From positions 4,960,001 through 5,024,000 of the forward strand of contig OZ242287.1 of NCBI GenBank assembly GCA_965207495.1: 64,000 nt of DNA, read 5' to 3'. Under the pieces are notes generated by a model. The model was given only the letters and a program-made list of their open reading frames with translations. It had not been told where the DNA came from and did not search any database. The DNA is from Bin5 sp965207495. Lineage in GTDB: Bacteria; Chloroflexota; Anaerolineae; Caldilineales; Caldilineaceae. The translations under genes and the position numbers were made by a program. Shown piece by piece: positions 50,747 to 58,979 of this stretch (positions are counted from its first letter, which is position 1; each line of letters opens with the position of its first letter).

Positions 50747-53700
50747 ATGGGAAGGTCATCTTTCGATTATGATGAGCCGCTCCGACCTGAGTCGAGACCG
50801 GCTTCCAGGCTGCGGAAGTTTGCCACGGCCATTCTTTCGCTGGTCCTGATTCCCGTGCTGATCGTTGCGGCCTTACTATTGCCGCCGATCAGTCTGCTCG
50901 AGCGGATCCAGGGCCTGGATTCAACGGCGATTGACGGGAACGGCGGTTCGCTCATGGATCCGGACGGGACGACGATCATTTTTCCTCCGGAAGGTGTAGT
51001 TGAATCGTTTCGCGTCAGCCTTGAGAGCATTCCCCGTGCTGAGTTTCTGAACGGGAGTGCGGGAGAGGCGTGGGTGACCGCGCTGAATGCGCTGGCCGCC
51101 GCGGGTCTGGAAGCCAAGAGCCCGATCTACCAGGTGGATGTGCAGGGAGGAAGCCTGGAGCAAAGCATCGTGCGGATTCCGATTCCCAACGACAGCCAGC
51201 CGTACGAAACGCTGGAACTTTACAGCTGGGATGGGGACAGTTGGGAATTTGTGCCCAGTGCCGTTTTGGCAGTGGAAGACAAGATTGAAGCCCGCGTTGG
51301 CGGCCCGCCGCCTGCCAATTTCGTGGTTATGCAGACAGGCGCGCCCCCGGCACGTGTGGGGACCAACATTGGGATAGGCGAGATGGCTCCAGCCAGTTTG
51401 GCTAACGCTGCCATTACCACCCTTGCCGTCGGAGGCTATTACCTGCGTGGAGACGGCGCGCTGGATGTAGCGCGTACGAATATCCCGGCCGGAAACTATG
51501 CGATCGTGCCGGTCCTGCGCAACTGGAAGGGGGGCGAAGCGCCGCGCAGTGACTTGCTTCACAACATGCTGGTGCAACCCGGCCAGATGCAGAATCAGTT
51601 GGACGCCGTGGCCAACTTGCTAACCCAGTACAGTTTTCCGGGCGTTATCGTCGACTATCGCGGCATGGAAACAGTTTTGGCAGGGGATGAGGCGTTCACC
51701 TCCTTCATTGAACGCCTGGCCGAGCGGTTGCATGCGCCCGACATGAATCGCTGGCTGGCGGTTCGGGTAGAGTCGCCCCAGCAGATGTCGGCGGTGGAGT
51801 GGAACACGCGCGGCTACGACTGGAAGGCGCTGGGCAGCGCCGCTGACCGCGTTCTGGTTCCGGCACCGGACGACCCGGCGGCGTATCAGCTGGGGGGGCA
51901 GATGAACGCCCTGCTGGCCTACGCCACAGACCAGATCGACCGGCGCAAGGTGCAGGTGGAACTGCCGGGCATGTCGGTGGAATGGAGCGGAAACCAGTTG
52001 TGGCTCAAGGGTTTTCAGCAGTCTCTGCAACCACTGGTTGCTCAGGTCCGATTGGGGGGAGAAGATGGTGTTGTTCTTCCCGGCGCAGATATTGAGGTGG
52101 CGGCGGTCAACCCGCGTATCACCCGCCCTTTGACGTGGGATGATGCGATTGGGGCATACGTGTACGCGTACACGGACGACCAGCAGTTGGAGCGGACGGT
52201 TGCGGTCGGGAACAGCAGCAGTTTTGCGCGCAAGCTCAACCTGCTGGAACGGTTTGATGTGACCCAAGTGATGGTGCGTGATGTGGATTCCGGGGATGTG
52301 GACCCGGACTTATGGGAGGTGGCGCGCCAGTTTCAGACGGGTGGAGGCGTGAATACGGCGCCGGCGATGCTGAAGGTAGCCTTCAAGATTTTCCACCCTG
52401 ACGGGGGCGTGTTGGAGGAGGTAACGGTCCCGATTGAGAATCCGGTATATACGTTCATGGCGCCGCCGGGCGATGGGGACATTCAGGTCGAAGCGCAGGT
52501 CGTGCAGATAACAAATCTGGGTAGCATGCAGGCGGCCAGCCCGCAGAACACGGTAGCGATGAGCTTGGCAACGCCGACGCCGGTTGCAACGGCTACGCCC
52601 GTACCGACGCCGACACCTGAAGTTTCGAGGCTGGTCAGTACGCAGAACACAAACGTGCGCGAGGGGCCGGGCACTAATTATGACATTTTGAGCCAGCTCA
52701 GCGCGGGTCAGCCCTATCTCATTTTTGGAAAGAACGAGGCGGGAGATTGGTGGCAGATCGATATTGGCAATGGCGCTAAGGGTTGGGTGTTTGCTGAGCT
52801 GACGACCGCCAGCGGCCCTCTGAACACGATCGAGGTGATTACCGATATCCCGGCCCCACCTGCCGCCGCGCCCGCAGCAGCGGCGCCGGCGGCCGCTGGG
52901 GGCGGCAACTTCGGTTACGGTGTGCAGGCGCATATGGTGCACAACAATTATGCCGGCCAGGTCATGCAGAAGACGCGCGAGATGGGCTTTGGCTGGGTTA
53001 AGCAGCAGATCGAATGGAAAGTTTTCGAGAATAACCAGGGCCAGTATGACTGGGGCTCGATGCAGGGGATCATTGATGCGGCCAACAACGCGGGCATCAG
53101 TTTGCTGTTCAGTGTTGTGAACGCTCCGCCCTGGGCGCGCGAAGGAGGATTTGAGCCGAATGTAGGTGGTCCTCCGGCGGACCCGAATACGTTTGCCAGG
53201 TTCCTGGGAGCGATGGCGGGCAAGTATTGCGGCACCTCGCTGAAGGCGATTGAGGTCTGGAACGAGCAGAACCTGCATTACGAGTGGGGCAACCTGCCTT
53301 TGGATCCGGCCAAGTATGTGGCGCTGCTGAGACCGGCCTACACGGAGATCAAGAGGGCGTGCCCGTCGATGCTGGTGATCAGCGGCGCGCTGACGCCGGC
53401 GGCCAGCAACGGCGCACCGCAGAGCAGGGGCGGTACAGCGGCGGTAGATGATTTTGAATATTTGGAAAAGATGTTCCTGGCCGGCCTCAACAACTACGCG
53501 GACGGCATCGGCGCGCATCCGAGTGGCTATAACGTGCCGCCGTCCTACACATATCAGCGGGGTTGTGAGGCGATACAAATCCACGGTAACAGCTTTAACG
53601 GCGCGTGCGACAACCCTCACCACTCTTGGAGCTTCCGCAGCACGATGGAGGGCTATCGGAACATCGCGGTCAAGTACGGCGCGGCCAATAAGCTGATTTG

Positions 53701-53965
53701 GCCGACCGAGTTTGGCTGGGCAGCGGGCGGCGCGTTTGACCCTCGATATGGGTATGCGAACGACAACGACTACAATGAGCAGGCGGCCTGGACTGTCGAG
53801 GCCTATCAGATGATGAAGCGATGGGGTTGGGTGGGTCCGGCGATACTTTGGAATCTGAACTTCCGCGTCGTGGCTGACGGTACGGAGAAGGCGCAGTGGG
53901 GGATAGTGAGAAATGATTGGAGCAACCTGCCGGTCTTCAATGCGCTGCGTGATATGCCGAAGTAG
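50747..53965 (+). CDS. Membrane-anchored multidomain glycoside-hydrolase-like protein (GH18-like, SH3b, GH39/GH5-like)
   Basis: A 1072-residue surface protein. A single N-terminal transmembrane anchor lies at about 24-48. Residues 50-200 are beta-rich. From about 224 to 500 is a GH18-like barrel (LAVGGYYLRGDG, FPGVIVDYRGM, FIERLAERLH) in which the usual D-x-E ending is Asp 303 then Arg 305, so it is probably not catalytic. A Thr/Pro linker precedes an SH3b domain (627-686, NVREGPGTNYDILSQL to GWVFAELT). An Ala/Pro linker leads to a C-terminal clan-A glycosidase barrel with VWNEQN (acid/base Glu 840) and WPTEFGW (nucleophile Glu 988). GGAGG precedes the ATG. The substrate is unknown; cell-wall or host glycans are possible. 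Confidence 0.82.
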   Translation: MGRSSFDYDEPLRPESRPASRLRKFATAILSLVLIPVLIVAALLLPPISLLERIQGLDSTAIDGNGGSLMDPDGTTIIFPPEGVVESFRVSLESIPRAEFLNGSAGEAWVTALNALAAAGLEAKSPIYQVDVQGGSLEQSIVRIPIPNDSQPYETLELYSWDGDSWEFVPSAVLAVEDKIEARVGGPPPANFVVMQTGAPPARVGTNIGIGEMAPASLANAAITTLAVGGYYLRGDGALDVARTNIPAGNYAIVPVLRNWKGGEAPRSDLLHNMLVQPGQMQNQLDAVANLLTQYSFPGVIVDYRGMETVLAGDEAFTSFIERLAERLHAPDMNRWLAVRVESPQQMSAVEWNTRGYDWKALGSAADRVLVPAPDDPAAYQLGGQMNALLAYATDQIDRRKVQVELPGMSVEWSGNQLWLKGFQQSLQPLVAQVRLGGEDGVVLPGADIEVAAVNPRITRPLTWDDAIGAYVYAYTDDQQLERTVAVGNSSSFARKLNLLERFDVTQVMVRDVDSGDVDPDLWEVARQFQTGGGVNTAPAMLKVAFKIFHPDGGVLEEVTVPIENPVYTFMAPPGDGDIQVEAQVVQITNLGSMQAASPQNTVAMSLATPTPVATATPVPTPTPEVSRLVSTQNTNVREGPGTNYDILSQLSAGQPYLIFGKNEAGDWWQIDIGNGAKGWVFAELTTASGPLNTIEVITDIPAPPAAAPAAAAPAAAGGGNFGYGVQAHMVHNNYAGQVMQKTREMGFGWVKQQIEWKVFENNQGQYDWGSMQGIIDAANNAGISLLFSVVNAPPWAREGGFEPNVGGPPADPNTFARFLGAMAGKYCGTSLKAIEVWNEQNLHYEWGNLPLDPAKYVALLRPAYTEIKRACPSMLVISGALTPAASNGAPQSRGGTAAVDDFEYLEKMFLAGLNNYADGIGAHPSGYNVPPSYTYQRGCEAIQIHGNSFNGACDNPHHSWSFRSTMEGYRNIAVKYGAANKLIWPTEFGWAAGGAFDPRYGYANDNDYNEQAAWTVEAYQMMKRWGWVGPAILWNLNFRVVADGTEKAQWGIVRNDWSNLPVFNALRDMPK

Positions 53966-54000
53966 GGGCCCTAAGATGAATTTCTGCAGGTCTTAGCTCT

Positions 54001-54876
54001 GTGCTGGTTCGCTTTCAGTCCCATCAAGTTCTCGGCCGACTCTTGCAGTTGTCTCTGGCGCCGGTGGAGATTACGGTCAATGTAGAGGTGGATCTCCTGG
54101 GAGAGTCTCCTAGAGCCGACATCCTGCTTCTGCGCCGAGAGGGGGAAGAGTGGAACGCAGCGCAAAGAGCACGTTTACCTGATGGCGTGCGTGACAGCGC
54201 AGCTGGATATGTCTTGTTGGAGTTCAAATATACGGAGTCGATAAACGAAACCGCGCTTGCCCAAGCCGTAGCTTATGACCACTTCTACCGGCAGGCGCAG
54301 AGATTGCAGGAAGAGCAGGCGCTCACGGTTGTGTTGAGTTCGAGAACGCCGCGAGAGCTTCGGCTCGAGGAGTGGGGGTACAGAGAATTACAGTCAGGGG
54401 TCTTCGGCAGCTCTTTACCACTGCTGCGGCGCGTGTTGCTGCTGGTATTGAATGACCTGCCGCCCCATCCCCATAACGCCTTTGTCAAGCTGTTTGCGAG
54501 CCGCGAGCAGGAACGGGAGGCCGCTTTTGCTGCGCTGGATACGGCAACGGTAACAATGTCGCCCCAGTTGCATGCCTACATGTTTGGCCTGCAGGAGACG
54601 TTGGAGGTGAAGGGAGAAATCAATATGGCCGAGATTTTAACCCCGGACAAGATCATGGAGATAGGAGAAAAGATACGCCAACGCGTCCTTGAAACTGCTA
54701 CCCCTGAAGAGAAGTTGGCGGGACTTGACCCCCAAGAGAGACTAGCGGGACTTGACCCCCAGGACAGACTAGCGGGGTTGACCAATGCGGAACGCCGGCT
54801 ACTTCTGCGACTGCTTCAGGAAGAGATAGACTCTGCCTCCGGGGAAGATTCACACATCAACGGTGACGCTGCCTGA
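54001..54876 (+). CDS. Rpn-like PD-(D/E)XK nuclease-family protein
   Basis: A 291-residue soluble protein. The nuclease-like core has RADILLLRREGEEW and then YVLLEFKYTESINE, which fits Asp-x(n)-Glu-x-Lys of the PD-(D/E)XK fold, followed by LAQAVAYDHFYRQAQ. This is close to Rpn/DUF4351-type recombination-promoting nucleases, often linked to mobile DNA or phage defence. The C-terminal helical region contains nine-residue repeats (LAGLDPQER, LAGLDPQDR, LAGL) and ends in a helix-rich tail. GTG 54001 is the first start after an in-frame stop; no ribosome binding site is clear. Confidence 0.65.
   Translation: MLVRFQSHQVLGRLLQLSLAPVEITVNVEVDLLGESPRADILLLRREGEEWNAAQRARLPDGVRDSAAGYVLLEFKYTESINETALAQAVAYDHFYRQAQRLQEEQALTVVLSSRTPRELRLEEWGYRELQSGVFGSSLPLLRRVLLLVLNDLPPHPHNAFVKLFASREQEREAAFAALDTATVTMSPQLHAYMFGLQETLEVKGEINMAEILTPDKIMEIGEKIRQRVLETATPEEKLAGLDPQERLAGLDPQDRLAGLTNAERRLLLRLLQEEIDSASGEDSHINGDAA
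54715..54780 (+). repeat. Coding 27-base tandem repeat in the Rpn-like gene
   Basis: Two and a half 27-base units, 54715-54741, 54742-54768 and a partial unit to 54780, each encoding LAGLDPQ(E/D)R. Near-identity at DNA level implies recent expansion by slippage. Confidence 0.85.
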
Positions 54877-54914
54877 TGCTTGCTGAGGAGCCGATCCAGA
54901 TGAAAAGATAACGA

Positions 54915-56060
54915 ATGTATATCCCAGATGAAACCCCGATTTGGCCTCCTTCCACCGCTGCGATGGCAATGGACGAGGGAAGTTTAGGGGGATTCACCAG
55001 GCAGACCAGTGGAGCGACACAGACCGCCAGCGCACTGTTCGAAGATGTGCATGCCGTAGAGATGCCCAGGCGGCGGTTCGGCTACCGTGGAAGTGCGGGC
55101 GACATCGCGCTGCTCAACGATGGCCGACTGTTGCTTTCATACACTGACCACTGTGAAAACACCGGGGAAAACTCAGTCGTTGGTGACATCGAGGGACGAG
55201 TCTCTCAAGACCAGGGAAAGACCTGGGGGGAGCCGTTCCCGCTGGTCGCCCGTCCGAAGCCAGAGCGCACGGATGAGGGGTACCAGCATCCCAGTTTTTT
55301 GCGGTTAGCGAACGGCCAGCTGCTGCTGTCCTACATTTACTTTGCCGGATCGCTCCCGCGTTTCGCGCACACTTACTACCGTCGTTCGACCGACGACGGG
55401 GAGACGTGGGGCGATCAGCTTATCGTCACGCCCCACGCAGGCACAAACCATGTTTTCAATGACAAGCTGATACAGCTGCCTTCGGGTCGGATTCTCGCGC
55501 CTTACGAGAGGGAGATCAGGGAAGAGGGCGGCGACCACCGGGGCTATGTAAGCGCGGTCTTCTATTCGGATGACGACGGCTATTCCTGGCAGCAGTCGGA
55601 GAATGTGGTTGATACGCTGCCGGTGGAGGCGCAGGAGCCTCACGTTTTGCCTTTGCGCGATGGCCGGGTGATGATGCTTTGCCGGACGTACAGCGGCTGC
55701 GTGGTCCGATCCTACTCGGAGGATGAGGGGGTTACCTGGTCGCCGGGCGAGGCGGTGCGAAGTCTGAGGCTCTCTACCAACTCGTCGGCGCTTAACGTCA
55801 AACGGATCCCTGCTACCGGCGACCTGCTATTGCTGCGTTCGACCGGCACACAGGACAGACTGCGAACACCGTTCGTCTCTGCCGTCTCAAGGGATGAGGG
55901 TCTTACGTGGATACACGAACGGGCGATCGGCTCTGATACTGATGACGACTATGGCTATCCGAGTCTGACTTTCGTCGACAATTTGGCGTTGATCAGCTAT
56001 CACAAGCGCGATGGCATCTATGTGGCGCGAATCGGAATTGACTGGTTCTATGGCGAGTAA
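54915..56060 (+). CDS. BNR-repeat sialidase-like protein
   Basis: A 381-residue beta-propeller without a signal peptide. Five Asp-box (S-x-D-x-G-x-T-W) repeats are visible: SQDQGKTW, STDDGETW, SDDDGYSW, SEDEGVTW and SRDEGLTW. Other family segments are GDIALLNDGRLLLSYTDH, EGYQHPSFLRLANGQLLLSY and AQEPHVLPLRDGRVMMLCRT. The sialidase arginine triad cannot be established from sequence alone, so an exo-alpha-sialidase or another glycan-binding role is possible. No secretion signal is seen, so the location is uncertain. A hairpin terminator follows. Confidence 0.8.
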   Translation: MYIPDETPIWPPSTAAMAMDEGSLGGFTRQTSGATQTASALFEDVHAVEMPRRRFGYRGSAGDIALLNDGRLLLSYTDHCENTGENSVVGDIEGRVSQDQGKTWGEPFPLVARPKPERTDEGYQHPSFLRLANGQLLLSYIYFAGSLPRFAHTYYRRSTDDGETWGDQLIVTPHAGTNHVFNDKLIQLPSGRILAPYEREIREEGGDHRGYVSAVFYSDDDGYSWQQSENVVDTLPVEAQEPHVLPLRDGRVMMLCRTYSGCVVRSYSEDEGVTWSPGEAVRSLRLSTNSSALNVKRIPATGDLLLLRSTGTQDRLRTPFVSAVSRDEGLTWIHERAIGSDTDDDYGYPSLTFVDNLALISYHKRDGIYVARIGIDWFYGE

Positions 56061-56081
56061 GATAAGTTGCTGGAACGAAAA

Positions 56082-56116
56082 GGCCGGGGCTTAGCTAAGA
56101 CCCGGCCAAGTTTTAT
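56082..56116. terminator. Hairpin terminator between sialidase-like gene and atpC
   Basis: GGCCGGG at 56082-56088 pairs with CCCGGCC at 56101-56107, and the loop holds CTTAGCTAAG, itself a palindrome. AAGTTTTATT follows on plus, and on minus the hairpin is followed by TTTTCG, so it can end both converging transcripts. Confidence 0.75.
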
Positions 56117-56132
56117 TCTCTAAGAAGAAGTA

Positions 56133-56570
56133 CTAGCCTTCATCCTCCGCAAAGACACCCGGACGGGTGCGGCGGCGGCGACGGGCGACCTTTAGCCTCA
56201 ACTGGCTGCGGCGGTAGGCGACCTCTACGGGTTGGCGCTCTTCGGGCGAGCGCGTGCTGAGCGCCTCTTCGGCGCGTTGCAGGGCTTCTTCGGCGCGGGC
56301 GATGTCGATTTCGTCCGCGCGCTCTGCCGAGCGGGCCAGCACGATAACCTTGTCGGGCCGCACTTCGACTACGCCGCCACTGACCGCGATGTAGTCGGGT
56401 TCGCCGTCGTCGCTGTGCAGCGTGATTTCACCGATATTCAGCGTCGTCAGCAGAGGGGCATGACCAGCCAATACACCCATATCGCCCTCGACGCCGGGCA
56501 AGGTGATCATCTCGACAGCACCGCTGTACAGCTGTCGACTTAGGGTTACGATTTCGACCTGTATCGTCAT
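56133..56570 (-). CDS. atpC: ATP synthase epsilon subunit (F1)
   Basis: Central-stalk subunit that couples rotation to F1 and can inhibit ATPase activity. VEIVTLSRQLYSGAVEMITL and PGVEGDMGVLAGHAPLLTTL are the beta-sandwich hallmark; the C-terminal helices (EIDIARAEEALQRAEEAL) are present, with an extra basic tail (KVARRRRRTR). Its ATG shares one base with the atpD stop (TAATG), so translation is coupled. It is the last gene of the operon. Confidence 0.93.
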   Translation of the reverse strand: MTIQVEIVTLSRQLYSGAVEMITLPGVEGDMGVLAGHAPLLTTLNIGEITLHSDDGEPDYIAVSGGVVEVRPDKVIVLARSAERADEIDIARAEEALQRAEEALSTRSPEERQPVEVAYRRSQLRLKVARRRRRTRPGVFAEDEG

Positions 56571-57988
56571 TACTCCTGCCTCAGTTCTTCACCCTTTTCG
56601 ACCGCTTTTTCGATGGCACCGACCATATAGAAGGCCTGCTCCGGCAGGTCGTCATGCTTGCCGTCGAGAATTTCGCGGAAGCCGCGCACGGTTTCATCGA
56701 TTCTCACGTACTCGCCAGGCTGGCCTGTGAACACCTCGGCCACGTGCATGGGCTGGGTGAGGAAACGCTGAATCTTGCGGGCGCGGGCGACGATGATCTT
56801 GTCATCTTCGCTCAACTCTTCGACGCCGAGAATGGCGATAATGTCCTGCAGGTCCCGGTAGCGCTGGAGTGTCTGCTGGACTTCGCGGGCCACGTTGTAA
56901 TGCTCCTCGCCGACGATGAGCGGGTCGAGGATGCGGCTGGTGGAGCCGAGCGGGTCCATGGCCGGGTAGAGGGACTGCTCGGCCAGGGCGCGTTCGAGCG
57001 TGATGGTGGCGTCAAGGTGGGCGAATGTTGTGGCCGGCGCGGGATCGGTGTAGTCATCGGCAGGCACATAGACGGCTTGCATCGATGTAATTGAGCCGGT
57101 ATTGGTGGAGGTGATGCGTTCTTGCAACTGGCCCATATCGGTACCCAGCGTGGGCGCGTAGCCTACTGCGCTGGGAAGGCGTCCCAACAGGGCGGAGACC
57201 TCTGAACCGGCCTGCACGAAACGGAAGATGTTGTCGATGAAAAGGAGGACATCGCGGCCCTCATCGCGGAAGTACTCGGCCATGGTCACGCCGGTGAGGC
57301 CGACGCGCAAGCGGGCGCCGGGCGGTTCGTTCATCTGTCCGAAGACCATCACGGTCGAATCGATCACGCCGGAGTCACGCATTTCGTGCCACAAGTCATT
57401 GCCTTCGCGGCTGCGCTCGCCGACACCGGCAAATACGGAGTAGCCGCTGTGGTACTCGGCGACGTTGTTGATCAGCTCCTGGATGATGACGGTTTTGCCG
57501 ACGCCGGCGCCGCCGAAGATGCCGGTCTTACCGCCCTTGGTAAAGGGGGCGATCAGGTCGACGACCTTGACGCCGGTCTCGAACAGTTCGGCCTGTGTGC
57601 TGCGGTCGGCGAAGCTGGGCGGTTCGCGATGGATCGAATAGTGGTCGGTGGCGTCCACTGGGTCATCGCTGTCGATGGGGTTGCCGGCCACGTCGAAGAT
57701 GCGGCCCAAAGTACCGGGGCCGACGGGCACGGTGATGGGGGCGCCATCGGAGTAGCCTTCCATTCCGCGACGCAATCCGTCTGTAGAGCTCATGGCCACG
57801 GCACGGACAGCGCCGTCTCCCAGATGCTGCTGCACCTCGCAGACCAGGGTCGAGTCATCGTCGAGGTCGACATAGACGGCGTCGTAGATCTCCGGCAAGG
57901 TTTCGCCTGTAAAGGAGAAATCGACAACCGGACCGACGACGCTGGACACGGAGCCGCTAAAGCGGCCATTGCTTCCGTTTTCTGACAT
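56570..57988 (-). CDS. atpD: ATP synthase beta subunit (F1, catalytic)
   Basis: Catalytic subunit, 472 residues. The Walker A is GGAGVGKTVIIQEL, and the segment YSVFAGVGERSREGNDLWHE carries the catalytic Glu. MNEPPGARLRVGLTGVTMAE, VLLFIDNIFRFVQAGSEVSA (DELSEED-like ELSEDDK appears later) and YVPADDYTDPAPATTFAHLD are all present. Length and all motifs fit a working enzyme. GGAG precedes the ATG at 6 bases. atpG ends 46 bases upstream. Confidence 0.97.
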   Translation of the reverse strand: MSENGSNGRFSGSVSSVVGPVVDFSFTGETLPEIYDAVYVDLDDDSTLVCEVQQHLGDGAVRAVAMSSTDGLRRGMEGYSDGAPITVPVGPGTLGRIFDVAGNPIDSDDPVDATDHYSIHREPPSFADRSTQAELFETGVKVVDLIAPFTKGGKTGIFGGAGVGKTVIIQELINNVAEYHSGYSVFAGVGERSREGNDLWHEMRDSGVIDSTVMVFGQMNEPPGARLRVGLTGVTMAEYFRDEGRDVLLFIDNIFRFVQAGSEVSALLGRLPSAVGYAPTLGTDMGQLQERITSTNTGSITSMQAVYVPADDYTDPAPATTFAHLDATITLERALAEQSLYPAMDPLGSTSRILDPLIVGEEHYNVAREVQQTLQRYRDLQDIIAILGVEELSEDDKIIVARARKIQRFLTQPMHVAEVFTGQPGEYVRIDETVRGFREILDGKHDDLPEQAFYMVGAIEKAVEKGEELRQE

Positions 57989-58034
57989 GTTATGCTCCGT
58001 TCTGCTATGGGAAGGGGCTTTCGCCCGCTCGACT

Positions 58035-58904
58035 CTATTCCAGGCCGATTGAACCGCCTATGATGTCCATCAACTCTCGGGTGATGCCTTCCTGACGCGC
58101 CTTGTTGTAGGTCAACGTCAACTCGTCGACGAGTTCATTGGCCGCTTCGGTGGCGTTGCGCATGGCAACCATGCGGGCCGAATGTTCGCTGGCGATGCTC
58201 TCGAACATGCCCTGCAAGATCTGCACCTCAATGAAGCCGATCAGTACCTGCTCCAAGACGGCCTCGGCGCTTGGCTCGAAAATATAGTCGGGCGGCATCG
58301 CAGACGTTGACTCGGCGGGGACGACAGGCAATAACTGTTGGGTTGTGGGTTGTTGGATCAGCGTGTTGACGAAATCTGTGAAGATGAGATGGACCTCGTC
58401 GAAACGCTCTGAACGGAAGTCGTCGATTATGGTGCGAGAGATGGGGCCGATGTCTGCGGCCGACGGCGTGTCGGGCATATCGGTGTATTCGGCGCGGATG
58501 ACCGGGTCGTAACGCAGGAGCCAGTCGCGGCCCTTTTTGCCGACGGCAACGACTTCTATTTCGCGTCCCTGGTCACGCTGATGCTTGATAAAGGCGGCAT
58601 TTTGGCGCAATACGTTGGCATTGAAGCCTCCGGCCAGCCCGCGATCGGCGGTAATCAGAATAACCCCGACCCGTTTTATTTCGGCTCTGGGGGTAATGAG
58701 CGCGTCCATGGTTCCGCCGCTGCTGTGCAGACGGGCGATATCGCTGAGCACTTCGAGGGCTTTTTCCGCGTAGGGGCGGGTCGCCAACACCTGTTGTTGG
58801 GCACGCCGCATCTTGGACGCGGCCACGGCCTCCATCGCTCTAGTGACCTGAGAGATGTTTGTGACCGAGCGGATGCGACGACGAATCTCACGTGTGCTTG
58901 CCAC
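58035..58904 (-). CDS. atpG: ATP synthase gamma subunit (F1 rotor)
   Basis: Rotor shaft, 289 residues. The N-terminal helix (REIRRRIRSVTNISQVTRAM) followed by EAVAASKMRRAQ and the C-terminal helix (SEHSARMVAMRNATEAANEL) then LTLTYNKARQEGITRELMDI are the conserved ends that make the coiled coil. ITADRGLAGGFNANVLR marks the middle domain. It starts at GTG 58904 close after GAGGAGG. A short CTGCAGTG repeat fills the gap to atpA. Confidence 0.95.
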   Translation of the reverse strand: MASTREIRRRIRSVTNISQVTRAMEAVAASKMRRAQQQVLATRPYAEKALEVLSDIARLHSSGGTMDALITPRAEIKRVGVILITADRGLAGGFNANVLRQNAAFIKHQRDQGREIEVVAVGKKGRDWLLRYDPVIRAEYTDMPDTPSAADIGPISRTIIDDFRSERFDEVHLIFTDFVNTLIQQPTTQQLLPVVPAESTSAMPPDYIFEPSAEAVLEQVLIGFIEVQILQGMFESIASEHSARMVAMRNATEAANELVDELTLTYNKARQEGITRELMDIIGGSIGLE

Positions 58905-58915
58905 TATGCCTCCTC

Positions 58916-58978
58916 AACTGCAGTGATCAGTAGCTGGTTACCAGGTTAATTGACTGGTCACTGACAATTGATCTCTGG
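58916..58978 (+). repeat. CTGCAGTGATCAGT intergenic repeat between atpA and atpG
   Basis: AACTGCAGTGATCAGTAGCTGG and GACTGGTCACTGAC elements fill nearly the whole gap. The CAGTG/CACTG halves face each other, so the transcript can fold. Related sequences lie at 61625, 61971 and 8714. Confidence 0.65.
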
Positions 58979-58979
58979 T

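Noticed and set aside
52310..53623. 437-codon minus-strand frame opposite the glycosidase
   Set aside because: Shadow of a long GC-rich gene; low-complexity Arg/Val composition.
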